A stretch of 12,528 bases of DNA. It comes from an uncultured Oscillospiraceae bacterium (lineage in GTDB: Bacteria > Bacillota > Clostridia > Oscillospirales > Oscillospiraceae). Location: positions 1 through 12,528 of the forward strand of contig CANRBW010000029.1 of NCBI GenBank assembly GCA_947628975.1, written 5' to 3'. Every line of letters begins with the position of its first letter. The first letter of the stretch is position 1. Under the pieces are notes generated by a model. It did not search any database and was not told the DNA's origin. It saw only the letters and a program-made list of their open reading frames with translations. The position numbers were made by a program, and so were the translations under genes. Positions 1 to 7,533 of the stretch are shown in pieces.

Positions 1-1188
1 CACGCGGAAGCGCACCTTGGGCATATCCAACCCCGTCAGTTCCTCCTGGATGCGTCCCTCCAGCAGACGGGCCTTCCCCTGCCTGAGCGTGGAAAGTGTT
101 TTGCCTTTACACGTCGCTTCCTCCATGGCTTGGTCCAGCTTTTGCCGGAGGGTCTCCAAAGCCTCGGCGGAGAACTGGATCTGGTCCAGCTCCGCCCGAC
201 AGCGCTCCAGGTAGGCCAGCATATCGGCGGTGGTGGCGCCGTACTTCCGCCCCAGGCGGTGGATCTGTTCCAGGCGGCTCTCCACCCCATCCAGCTCGCC
301 GGGCTCCATGTCCAGGGAGTCCTGGAGCGCCCGGACCCGCTCGGCCAGGTCCTGGACGGCGTAGCGCGCCTCGTCGGCCTGCTCCGCCAGGGCGGCGAAC
401 TCCTCGCTGGCCCGTCCTCCGCCGCTGAGGGCGTCGGCGGCCCGGTCCAGCAGGTCCACCGCCCCGGCGCTGTCCTCGTCCCCGGAGAGGGCGGCGTGGG
501 CCTGGGCGGCGGCGCTCATCAGCCGCTCGGCGTTGCGGAGGAGGTCCCGGCGCCGGGTCAGCGCCTCCTGCTCCCCCTCCTTCAGCCCCGCCTGCTCCAG
601 CTCGTCGATCTGGTAGCGCAGGGCGTCCAGCCGCCGCTCCTTTTCCGACTCGTCCATCCGTAGGGCGGCGATCTCCCGCTCCAGGGCCAACACCTGCCCG
701 TAGGCGGTCCGGAACTCCGCCAGAGGCCCCTCCTCCAGGTCGCCGAAGCGGTCCAGATAGGAGAGGTGGCAGGCCGGGTCCAGGAGTTGCTGGCCGTCGT
801 GCTGGCCGTGGATGTTCACCAACTGGTCCCCCAGGGTCTTCAGCTGGGACACCGTCAGCATCCGGCCGTTGGCCCGGCAGAGGTTCTTCCCGTCGGCCTG
901 GATCTCCCGGCGGAGGAGCAGTTCCCCGTTCTCGTCCGGGGCGATGTCGTTCTCCCGGAACCAGTCCAGGGCCGGCAGGTCCCGGAACAGCGCCTCCACA
1001 CAGGCCGCGCGGCTCCCGGTGCGGATCAGGTCCCGGCTGGTGCGCTGGCCCAGGATGGCGCTGATGGCGTCCACCACGATGGACTTGCCCGCGCCGGTCT
1101 CGCCGGTGAGGACGTTGAAGCGGGGGCCGAAGGACATATCCGCCGACTCGATCACCGCGATATTCTCGATGTGGAGCTGTGCCAGCAT
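1..1188 (-). CDS. recN: DNA repair protein RecN, N-terminal part (3' end outside window)
   Basis: RecN is an SMC-like ATPase that acts at DNA double-strand breaks in recombinational repair. About 396 residues are visible, out of a usual 550 to 570; the C-terminal ATPase half (Walker B, signature) lies beyond position 1. The protein opens MLAQLHIENIAVIESADMSF and carries the Walker A motif GETGAGKS near residues 29-36. The RecN-typical NIHGQHDGQQLL segment follows near residue 120. Then comes a long Glu/Arg/Leu-rich region that should form the coiled coil. The ATG at 1188 is preceded by a GGGGAG ribosome binding site about six bases away. It begins 14 bases after argR and is probably the tenth gene of the nusB operon. 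In B. subtilis and many Clostridia argR-recN is followed by spoIVB and spo0A, so those would be expected just outside. No frame disruption is seen. Confidence 0.95.
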   Translation of the reverse strand, partial: MLAQLHIENIAVIESADMSFGPRFNVLTGETGAGKSIVVDAISAILGQRTSRDLIRTGSRAACVEALFRDLPALDWFRENDIAPDENGELLLRREIQADGKNLCRANGRMLTVSQLKTLGDQLVNIHGQHDGQQLLDPACHLSYLDRFGDLEEGPLAEFRTAYGQVLALEREIAALRMDESEKERRLDALRYQIDELEQAGLKEGEQEALTRRRDLLRNAERLMSAAAQAHAALSGDEDSAGAVDLLDRAADALSGGGRASEEFAALAEQADEARYAVQDLAERVRALQDSLDMEPGELDGVESRLEQIHRLGRKYGATTADMLAYLERCRAELDQIQFSAEALETLRQKLDQAMEEATCKGKTLSTLRQGKARLLEGRIQEELTGLDMPKVRFRV

Positions 1189-1202
1189 GGCCCTCTCCCC
1201 CC

Positions 1203-1655
1203 TCAGGACAGCATATCCCGGATCGCGCCGCAGAAGGCCTGGGCGCTCTGGGTGGTGCGCAGGATCAGAAGGACGGTGTCGTCCCCGGCCAGGGTGCCCA
1301 CAAGGTCGGGGATGTCCATGCCGTCCAGGGCCGCCCCGGCGGCGGAGCCCAGGCCGGGCATGGTCTTGACCACCACCAGGTTCTGGGCCTGGTCGTAGCT
1401 GACCACCCCTTCCCGGAAGATGGTCTTGAGCCGCCCGGTGACGTTGACCGCCTCCTTGCTGTCGGACAGGGCGTAGCGGTAGCTCCCCTGCCCGGTCAGC
1501 TCCTTGACCAGGTGGAGCTCCTTGATGTCCCGGGAAATGGTGGCCTGGGTGGCCTGGATGCCCCGGCGGCGCAGCTCGGACAAAAGCTGCTCCTGGGTCT
1601 CCACCGGCACGGTGGACACGATGGACAGGATCTCTCTGTGCCGTCTCGCCTTCAA
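1203..1655 (-). CDS. argR: Arginine repressor ArgR (AhrC)
   Basis: ArgR is a hexameric transcription factor that binds L-arginine as co-repressor and controls arginine biosynthesis and catabolism. The 150-residue product has the usual length. An N-terminal winged-helix domain (about 1-65) contains ATQATISRDIKEL at 35-47. The C-terminal oligomerisation and arginine-binding domain contains TMPGLGSAAGAALD (98-111) and GTLAGDDTVLLI (120-131), whose paired aspartates contact arginine in this family. The open frame reaches a GTG at 1664, but that GTG is itself part of a strong Shine-Dalgarno sequence (AAGGAGGTGA, 1670-1661). The start is therefore taken as the TTG at 1655, giving MKARRHREIL, which matches the family N terminus. 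The nadK stop codon lies inside this ribosome binding site, so translation of the two is likely coupled. No obvious ARG box was found near the nusB promoter. Confidence 0.95.
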   Translation of the reverse strand: MKARRHREILSIVSTVPVETQEQLLSELRRRGIQATQATISRDIKELHLVKELTGQGSYRYALSDSKEAVNVTGRLKTIFREGVVSYDQAQNLVVVKTMPGLGSAAGAALDGMDIPDLVGTLAGDDTVLLILRTTQSAQAFCGAIRDMLS

Positions 1656-1660
1656 CGGGC

Positions 1661-1670
1661 TCACCTCCTT
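1661..1670 (-). promoter_or_regulatory. argR ribosome binding site overlapping nadK stop
   Basis: The minus strand reads AAGGAGGTGA here, a near-perfect complement to the 16S rRNA tail. It contains the nadK TGA (1663-1661). The spacing to the TTG at 1655 is about seven to eight bases, which decides in favour of TTG over the in-frame GTG at 1664. Confidence 0.8.
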
Positions 1671-2530
1671 CCCAGTTTTTGGTTCAGGATCTCGTAAAAG
1701 CTCCGGCCGGTCAGCCGGACCAGACGGGTCTGGCGCTGGGAGCGGGCGATCTCCACCCGGTCCCCGGGCTGGAGCTGGAAGGCCCGCCCGCCGTCCACCG
1801 AGAGGTAGGCGGTCTTTCTCCGTCCGCCCCCGGTGCGGATGCTGACCGTCCGCTGGGCGTCCAGCACGAAGGCCTTGGCCTGGAAGGCATGGGCGCAGAT
1901 GGGGGTGCAGACGATGCTCTGGGCGGTGGGCTCCACAATGGGCCCACCCGCGGACATGGAGTAGGCGGTGGAGCCGGTGGGGGTGCTGACGATCACGCCG
2001 TCCCCGGCGAACTCCGAGATCAGCACCTGGTCGCCGTAGACGGCCAGGTCCAGCACCCGGGCCACCGCGCCCTTGGTGACCACCGCGTCGTTCAGGGCCA
2101 GGTCCCGGAAGACGGTCTTCCCGCCCCGGATCGCCCGCACGTCCAGCATCATCCGGGCCTCGATGGTGTACTCCCCCGCGGGGAGCTTGGCCAGCTGGGC
2201 CAGTTCCCCGTGCTCCAGCTCCGCCATAAAGCCCACGCTGCCCATGTTGACCCCCAGGATGGGCACCTTGTACGCCTCGGCGTCCTTGGCGGCGTGGAGG
2301 ATGGTGCCGTCGCCCCCGAAGCAGATGAGCACATCCGCCTGGGCCAGGCCCTTCTTCAGCGCGGTCAGCTCCACCTCCTTGGGGAGCTCCGCCGGAACGG
2401 CCCCCTTCTCCAGCTCAAAGGGCAGGCACATCAGCACCTTCACGCCGGAGCGCTCCAGCAGGGCCTTCACCGACCGGGCCGCCTTCAGCCCCCGGTCCCG
2501 GTAGGGGTTCGGACTCAACACCACTGTCAT
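1661..2530 (-). CDS. nadK: NAD kinase (ATP/polyphosphate-dependent)
   Basis: NadK phosphorylates NAD+ to NADP+ in the cytoplasm and is the only route to NADP. The 289-residue protein has the usual length and begins MTVVLSPNPYRDRGLKAARS. The diagnostic nucleotide-binding motif GGDGT is at residues 72-76, LND (the family's NE/ND motif) at 146-148, and the TPTGSTAYS signature at 183-191. The frame stays open upstream across tlyA, but that extension is an out-of-frame, low-complexity Gly/Pro/Arg reading of another gene. The ATG at 2530 is chosen because it gives the family N terminus and lies two bases after the tlyA stop, with GGAGG about ten bases upstream. Clostridia commonly have nadK between tlyA and argR; B. 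subtilis does not. Confidence 0.95.
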   Translation of the reverse strand: MTVVLSPNPYRDRGLKAARSVKALLERSGVKVLMCLPFELEKGAVPAELPKEVELTALKKGLAQADVLICFGGDGTILHAAKDAEAYKVPILGVNMGSVGFMAELEHGELAQLAKLPAGEYTIEARMMLDVRAIRGGKTVFRDLALNDAVVTKGAVARVLDLAVYGDQVLISEFAGDGVIVSTPTGSTAYSMSAGGPIVEPTAQSIVCTPICAHAFQAKAFVLDAQRTVSIRTGGGRRKTAYLSVDGGRAFQLQPGDRVEIARSQRQTRLVRLTGRSFYEILNQKLGRR

Positions 2531-2532
2531 GC

Positions 2533-3339
2533 TTACGATCCCTCCAATGCCTCGTGGGAGGCCTCCACCAGCGCCTTCAGCTCCGGCGGCTCCGCCGGGG
2601 CGCGGTCCGGCGGGACCAGATGGCCCAGATACTCGATATTCCCCTCCGGCCCCTTGATGGGGGAAAAGGTCATGGCCCTTACCGCGAAGGAATTCTCGCC
2701 GGCGTAGCGCAGAAAGTTTTCCAGCACCTCCAGGTGGGTCCCCTTGTCCCGGACCACACCTTTTTTGCCCACCTTCTCCCGGCCCGCCTCGAACTGGGGC
2801 TTGACCAGGCAGACCGCCTCCCCCTCCGGCCCCAGGACCCCCCGCAGGGCGGGGAGGATGAGCCGCAGGGAGATGAAGGACACGTCCACGCTGGCGAAGT
2901 CCAGCGCCTCCGGGATCTGCTCGTGGGTGAGATAGCGGGCGTTGGTCCGCTCCAGGGCCACCACCCGGGGGTCGGTGCGGATCTTCCAGTCCAGCTTGCC
3001 GTAGCCGGTGTCCACGGCGTAGACCTTGGCGGCCCCGCGCTGGAGCATACAGTCGGAAAAGCCGCCGGTGGAGGCGCCGATGTCGGCGCAGAGCTTCCCG
3101 GTCAGGTCGAGGTGCCAGAGGTCCATGGCCTTCTCCAGCTTCAGCCCGCCCCGGCTCACATAGGGGGAGGCGGGACCCTTGACCTCCAGGGCCGCGTCCT
3201 CCTCCACCGGGGTCCCCGCCTTGGTCACCTTCTGGCCGTTGACCAGGACCAGCCCGGCCATGATGGCGGCCTGGGCCTTCTGCCGGCTGGGGCACAGGCC
3301 CAGCTCCACCAGGGCCACGTCCAGACGCTTTTTGGTCAT
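2533..3339 (-). CDS. tlyA: TlyA-family rRNA 2'-O-methyltransferase (often labelled hemolysin A)
   Basis: TlyA enzymes use S-adenosylmethionine to methylate ribose 2'-OH groups of 16S and/or 23S rRNA; in mycobacteria the targets are 16S C1409 and 23S C1920. The old haemolysin name is misleading. The 268 residues match the family length. An S4 RNA-binding domain spans about 5-60 (RLDVALVELG, then AGLVLVNGQKV). The FtsJ-like Rossmann domain has the SAM motif DIGASTGGFSD at 86-96, with later conserved segments VDVSFISLR and LVKPQFEAGREKVGKKGVVRD. The ATG at 3339 overlaps the dxs stop in an ATGA arrangement (four shared bases); a longer frame running back into dxs is a shadow. Whether this protein methylates 16S as well as 23S rRNA cannot be read from the sequence. 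Confidence 0.93.
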   Translation of the reverse strand: MTKKRLDVALVELGLCPSRQKAQAAIMAGLVLVNGQKVTKAGTPVEEDAALEVKGPASPYVSRGGLKLEKAMDLWHLDLTGKLCADIGASTGGFSDCMLQRGAAKVYAVDTGYGKLDWKIRTDPRVVALERTNARYLTHEQIPEALDFASVDVSFISLRLILPALRGVLGPEGEAVCLVKPQFEAGREKVGKKGVVRDKGTHLEVLENFLRYAGENSFAVRAMTFSPIKGPEGNIEYLGHLVPPDRAPAEPPELKALVEASHEALEGS

Positions 3340-5180
3340 CTCCCCATGGCCTCCCTCACCCTGGTCTCGATGGTGGCCCCGTCCAGGCCGCACAGCCGCC
3401 GCAGGTCCCGGACGCTGCCGTGGGTGACGAAGCCCTCCCCGGTGTTGCAGAGGGTCAGGCTCCTCACCTCCACCCCCGCCAGGGCCAGCTGGGCGGCCAG
3501 CTCCCGGCCCACGCACCCCTGGGCGGCGCACTCCTCCGCCACCAGGACCCGCCCGGTCTTTCGGACGCTCGCCAGCACCGGGGCCCAGTCCGCGGGGCGC
3601 ACGCACTGGAGCTTGAACACCTCCGCCTCCACCCCCTGGGCCCGGAGGGCGCGCTCCGCCTCCAGCACCGGGTTGACGGTGTCGCCATAGGTGACCAAGG
3701 TGACGTCCTTCCCCTCCCGGAGGCGCAGGGTCTTCCCGCCGTCAAAGGCGCCGCGGTAGTCCCCCTCTCCCCCTCTGGGGTAGCGGACGGCCACCGGACC
3801 GGTACACCGCTCCACCGCCCAGGCCAGCATATCCCGCAGTTCCCGAAAACACCCCGGCGCCAGGACGGTCATGCCGGGGACCGAGGAGAGGTAGGCCACG
3901 TCGAAGACGCCGTGGTGGGTCTCGCCGTCCTCCCCCACCAGCCCGGCCCGGTCCACCGCCAGCACCACATGGAGGCGGCTGATGGCCACGTCGTGGAGGA
4001 GCATATCATAGCCCCGCTGTAAAAAGCTGGAGTAGACCGCGAACACCGGGACCAGCCCCTGCTGGGCCATGCCGGCGGCCATGGAGACCCCGTGGCCCTC
4101 GGCGATGCCCACGTCGAAAAACCGCTGGGGAAACGCCTGGGCAAAGCCGTCCAGGCCGGTGCCGGAGCGCATGGCGGCGGTGATGGCGCAGACCCGGCGG
4201 TCCTTGCGGGCCAGCTCGGTCAGGGCCTGGCCGAAGACGGAGGAGTAGCTCGGCCCAGCGGGGGCGGTCAGCTCGCCGGTGGCCAGGTCGAAGGGGCCGA
4301 CGCCGTGGAACCGGTCCGGGGCGGCCTCGGCGGGTGGAAAGCCTTTTCCCTTTACAGTCTTGATGTGGAGGAGGACCGGACCCTCTACGCCGTCCCGCGC
4401 GTAGCGCAGCAGCCTGGTCAGCAGCTTCACGTTGTGGCCGTCCACCGGGCCCAGGTAGGTGAAGCCCATGTTCTCAAACATACTGCACGGCAAGAGGGCG
4501 TCCTTGATGGCGGTCTTGACCCGGTGGTTGAATTTGTAGAGCTTCCGGCCCACAAAGGTGGCGTCCATCACCCGGCGGTAGCCCTTTTTGAAGCTCAGAT
4601 ACTGGGAGCGCAGCCGCTGGCGGGCCAGGTAGCGGGACATCCCGCCCACGTTCTGGGTGATGGACATCCCGTTGTCGTTGAGGATGACCAGGAGCTTTTC
4701 CCCGCTCTGCCCCGCGTTGGACAGCCCCTCGTAGGCCAGGCCGCCGGTGAGGGCGCCGTCCCCCAGCAGGGCCAGGACGTGGTAGTTCTTATTCTGTAAA
4801 GTTCTTGCCCTTGCCATCCCTAGGGCCACGGAGACGGCGTTGGAGGCGTGCCCGGCGATGAAGGCGTCGGTGACGCTCTCCTCCGGCTTGGGGTAGCCCG
4901 CCACGCCCCCCAGGGAGCGCAGGGTGTCAAAGCGCGGGGCCCGGCCGGTGAGGAGCTTGTGGCTGTAACACTGGTGGCCCACGTCAAAGACCAGCCGGTC
5001 CCGGGTCAGGTCGAAGACCCGGTGGATGGCCACGGTGATCTCCACCGTGCCCAGGCTGGAGGCCAGGTGGCCGCCGGTCCGGGACACGGTGCCCAGGATG
5101 GCGCCCCGGAGGCGGTCGCACAGGTCGGCGGCCTGCTGGTCGTCTATGGTTTTCAGGTCCAGCTGGTCGAAGGACTCCAC
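3336..5180 (-). CDS. dxs: 1-deoxy-D-xylulose-5-phosphate synthase
   Basis: Dxs condenses pyruvate and glyceraldehyde-3-phosphate, using thiamine diphosphate, to make the first intermediate of the MEP isoprenoid pathway. The 614 residues are close to the usual 620. The N-terminal ThDP domain includes TVSRTGGHLASSLG (31-44), FDVGHQCYSHKLLTGR (65-80) and the ThDP/Mg motif running from GDGA at 140-143 to NDN at 168-170. The transketolase pyrimidine domain contains TAAMRSGTGLDGF and FFDVGIAEGHGVS with the catalytic glutamate at 361. LVGEDGETHHGVFD follows at 414-427, then a C-terminal transketolase domain. The start is a GTG at 5180, 36 bases after ispA, with a purine-rich AAAGGCGG upstream; no better in-frame start exists nearby. 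It sits beside ispA, so early and late steps of prenyl diphosphate synthesis are co-transcribed. Confidence 0.96.
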   Translation of the reverse strand: MESFDQLDLKTIDDQQAADLCDRLRGAILGTVSRTGGHLASSLGTVEITVAIHRVFDLTRDRLVFDVGHQCYSHKLLTGRAPRFDTLRSLGGVAGYPKPEESVTDAFIAGHASNAVSVALGMARARTLQNKNYHVLALLGDGALTGGLAYEGLSNAGQSGEKLLVILNDNGMSITQNVGGMSRYLARQRLRSQYLSFKKGYRRVMDATFVGRKLYKFNHRVKTAIKDALLPCSMFENMGFTYLGPVDGHNVKLLTRLLRYARDGVEGPVLLHIKTVKGKGFPPAEAAPDRFHGVGPFDLATGELTAPAGPSYSSVFGQALTELARKDRRVCAITAAMRSGTGLDGFAQAFPQRFFDVGIAEGHGVSMAAGMAQQGLVPVFAVYSSFLQRGYDMLLHDVAISRLHVVLAVDRAGLVGEDGETHHGVFDVAYLSSVPGMTVLAPGCFRELRDMLAWAVERCTGPVAVRYPRGGEGDYRGAFDGGKTLRLREGKDVTLVTYGDTVNPVLEAERALRAQGVEAEVFKLQCVRPADWAPVLASVRKTGRVLVAEECAAQGCVGRELAAQLALAGVEVRSLTLCNTGEGFVTHGSVRDLRRLCGLDGATIETRVREAMGR

Positions 5181-5216
5181 GCTCTCACCCGCCTTTCCCC
5201 TTCCGGGCCGGTCTTT

Positions 5217-6098
5217 TCAGAATTCCCGCCGGGCCAGCTCCTCCGCCAGGGCCCGGAGGAGGCCGCTGTCCTGGTAGGGCTCCAGCGTCTGGCACGCCTC
5301 CCGGCTCAGCCGCTCCACCCACTGCTGGCACCGCTCCAGGCCCAGCAGGGTCACGAAGGTGGTCTTGCCGCTGGCCCGGTCCGAGCCGATGGGCTTGCCC
5401 AGGACCTGGGCGGTGGCGGTCACGTCCAAAATGTCGTCCCGGATCTGGAAGGCCAGGCCCAGCCGCTGGGCGTAGCCCTCCACCGCCGCCATTCTCTCCC
5501 CGTCGGCGCGGGCGGCGATACAGCCCAGCCGGGCGGCGCAGGCGATCAGCGCCCCGGTCTTGAGGCGCTGGAGCTCCTCGGTCTCCGCCAGGGAGAGGGC
5601 GCGGCGCTCCCCCTCCATGTCCAGGATCTGGCCGCCCACCATCCCCTGGGGCCCCGCCGCCTCCGACAGGGCGGACACCGCCGCCAGCCGCTGATCCGCG
5701 GTCAGCGTCTCCGCCCCGGCGATCTGGCCGAAGGCGGCGGTCAACAGACCGTCCCCGGCCAGGATGGCGGTGGCCTCGCCGTAGACCTTGTGGTTGGTGG
5801 GCTTGCCCCGGCGCAGGTCGTCGTCGTCCATGGCGGGGAGGTCGTCGTGGATCAGGGAGTAGGTGTGCACCATCTCCACCGCGCAGGCCAGGGGCAGGGC
5901 CGCCTCCGGCTCTCCGCCGCACATCCGGCAGGTCTCCAGGGTCAGCACCGGGCGCAGACGCTTTCCCCCCGCCAGCAGGCTGTACTCCATGGCCGGGTAG
6001 AGCTCCCCCCTGGGGGGCTGTCCGGCGAAGACCGCCCGGAGCCGGTCCTCCACCATGGCCACGTCCCCGGCCACCTGGGCCCGCAGCGCCTGGTCCAT
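5217..6098 (-). CDS. ispA: Polyprenyl synthetase, (2E,6E)-farnesyl diphosphate synthase type
   Basis: IspA extends dimethylallyl diphosphate with isopentenyl diphosphate to geranyl and then farnesyl diphosphate, precursor of undecaprenyl carriers and quinones. The 293-residue protein shows GGKRLRP (44-50), the first aspartate-rich motif DDLPAMD (85-91) with the two-residue insertion typical of bacterial short-chain synthases, and the second motif DDILD (221-225). GKPIGSDRASGKTTF (234-248) supplies the conserved lysine region. HTYSLIHDD before the first motif fits a farnesyl rather than a longer-chain product, but product length is inferred. The ATG at 6098 shares one base with the xseB stop; a GTG one codon upstream (6101) is an equally possible start with a four-base overlap. 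Neither has a strong ribosome binding site, suggesting translation coupled to xseB. Confidence 0.94.
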   Translation of the reverse strand: MDQALRAQVAGDVAMVEDRLRAVFAGQPPRGELYPAMEYSLLAGGKRLRPVLTLETCRMCGGEPEAALPLACAVEMVHTYSLIHDDLPAMDDDDLRRGKPTNHKVYGEATAILAGDGLLTAAFGQIAGAETLTADQRLAAVSALSEAAGPQGMVGGQILDMEGERRALSLAETEELQRLKTGALIACAARLGCIAARADGERMAAVEGYAQRLGLAFQIRDDILDVTATAQVLGKPIGSDRASGKTTFVTLLGLERCQQWVERLSREACQTLEPYQDSGLLRALAEELARREF

Positions 6099-6343
6099 CA
6101 CGGCGCCTGGAAGGGGACCTCCACCGGCTCCCCGTCCGGGCCGGCGGTGAACTTGCTCACCTGCTGTTCCGCCTTGTCCAGCAGGGCGGTACAGCGCTTC
6201 AACAGCTCCGTCCCCTCGGCGAACAGGGCCAGGGACTGCTCCAGGGGGGTCTCCCCCCGCTCCATGGCGGCGACGATCTCCTCCAGCCGGGCCATGGCCT
6301 CCTCAAAGCTGGGCGTGGGTTTTTTCGCGGGCATCTCCCTCAT
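6098..6343 (-). CDS. xseB: Exodeoxyribonuclease VII small subunit
   Basis: XseB is the small helical subunit that packs along the coiled coil of XseA in exonuclease VII, a metal-independent single-strand-specific nuclease. The 81-residue product has the conserved pattern PSFEEAMARLEEIVAAMERGETPLEQSLALFAEGTELLKRC, followed by a Gln/Lys-rich helix and a short disordered tail. The ATG at 6343 overlaps the xseA stop in an ATGA junction and has GGAG five bases upstream. A second ATG at 6334 (MPAKKPTPSFEE) has AAAGGA at eight bases and is a credible alternative. A GTG at 6361 only extends the frame into xseA and is rejected. It is translationally coupled to xseA, which fits a complex with several small subunits per large one. 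Confidence 0.93.
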   Translation of the reverse strand: MREMPAKKPTPSFEEAMARLEEIVAAMERGETPLEQSLALFAEGTELLKRCTALLDKAEQQVSKFTAGPDGEPVEVPFQAP

Positions 6344-7533
6344 CCTTTCTCCACCCGGCACGGCACGCTCCCGTCCCGAAGCCGCAGGGTGAACGTCTCC
6401 TCTTTTCTCAGCGCCCTGGCCGTGGTCAGGACGCGCTCCCCCTTCTGGGGGATGGCGTAGCCCCGGCTCAGCACCTTCAGCGGGCTCAGCGCGTCCAGCT
6501 TGGCCGCCGCGGCGGCGAAGCGCTCCCGGTCCCCGGCCAGACTGCCCCTCAGCGCGGCGGTCAGCCGCTCGCTCTGGCGGTCCAACAGCTGCCGCCGGTC
6601 CCCGATCAGGCCGGCGGGGTCGCGCAGGGCCCGGCTCTGGGCCAGCTGGCGAAGCCGCGTCCTGGCCAGGGAGAGCTCCTGGCGCGTCCGCTGTCCCAGC
6701 CGGGCGCTCACCTGGTGGAGATAGCCGTAGACGTCGTTCTGGTCCGGGACGGCCAGCTCGGCGGCGTTGGAGGGGGTGGCCGCCCGGAGGTCGGCCACAT
6801 AGTCGGCGATGGTCACGTCCGGCTCATGGCCCACCGCGGAGATGACGGGGATCCCGGAGCGGTAGATGGCGCGGGCCACCCTCTCGTCATTGAAGCACCA
6901 CAGGTCCTCCATGGACCCGCCGCCCCGGCCGGTGATGATGAGGTCGGCCACCGCGTGGGCGTTGGCGTAGTCCAGGGCCCTGGCGATCTCCCCGGCGGCC
7001 TCGGCCCCCTGGACCCGCACCGGGAGGACGCAGACCCGCGCCAGGGGCCAGCGGGCCTCCAGGATCCGCAGCATATCCCGCACCGCCGCCCCCACCGGGG
7101 AGGTGACCAGGGCGATCTTGCGGGGGTAGGCCGGGATGGGCTTTTTGTGCCGGGGGTCGAACAGGCCCTCGGCCTGGAGCCGCGCCTTCAGCTGTTCAAA
7201 GGCCAAGTGGAGGTCCCCCACCCCCTCGGGCATCATGGCAGAGACGTAGAGCTGGTACGCCCCGTCCCTGGGGAAGACGCTGACCCGGCCCATGGCGGTG
7301 ACGGTCATGCCGTTCTGGGGGCGAAAGCGCAGGTGGATGGCGCTGGACTTGAACATCACGCACCGGAGGGTCCCGGTCTCGTCCTTGAGGGAGAAGTAGT
7401 GGTGCCCGGAGGGGTACGCCTTGTAGTTGGACACCTCGCCCCGAACCGTCACCGCCGCCAGGCCGGCGTCGTTGTCCAGAAGGTCCTTGATGTAGGCGTT
7501 CAGGGCGGTGACGGTGTAGATGTAGTTATCCAT
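6340..7533 (-). CDS. xseA: Exodeoxyribonuclease VII large subunit
   Basis: XseA is the catalytic subunit of exonuclease VII, which degrades single-stranded DNA from both ends during repair. The 397 residues are near the usual 400-450. An N-terminal OB-fold spans about 1-100 (VRGEVSNYKAYPSGHHYFSLKD is typical). The catalytic domain contains IALVTSPVGAAVRDML (140-155), GRGGGSMEDLWCFNDE (202-217), SAVGHEPDVTIADYVADLRAATPSNAAEL (232-260) and then a long Arg/Leu/Gln-rich coiled coil. SPLKVLSRGYAI near the C terminus is the family's end signature. The ATG at 7533 has GGGAG about eight bases upstream. The gene overlaps the preceding TsaD-like gene by eight bases. Confidence 0.96.
   Translation of the reverse strand: MDNYIYTVTALNAYIKDLLDNDAGLAAVTVRGEVSNYKAYPSGHHYFSLKDETGTLRCVMFKSSAIHLRFRPQNGMTVTAMGRVSVFPRDGAYQLYVSAMMPEGVGDLHLAFEQLKARLQAEGLFDPRHKKPIPAYPRKIALVTSPVGAAVRDMLRILEARWPLARVCVLPVRVQGAEAAGEIARALDYANAHAVADLIITGRGGGSMEDLWCFNDERVARAIYRSGIPVISAVGHEPDVTIADYVADLRAATPSNAAELAVPDQNDVYGYLHQVSARLGQRTRQELSLARTRLRQLAQSRALRDPAGLIGDRRQLLDRQSERLTAALRGSLAGDRERFAAAAAKLDALSPLKVLSRGYAIPQKGERVLTTARALRKEETFTLRLRDGSVPCRVEKG

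Noticed and set aside
1661..3295. A 544-codon frame that would fuse extra sequence to NadK
   Set aside because: The upstream 255 or so codons are the tlyA region read in another frame, very rich in Gly, Pro and Arg. True NadK homology starts exactly at ATG 2530 with a ribosome binding site.
2533..3606. An N-terminally extended TlyA of 357 codons
   Set aside because: The first 89 codons read dxs in the wrong frame. The S4 domain begins at ATG 3339, which makes a normal four-base overlap with the dxs stop.
4848..6392. A 514-codon plus-strand frame opposite dxs, ispA and xseB
   Set aside because: It is an antisense shadow of three well-supported genes, with biased composition and no domain or ribosome binding site logic.
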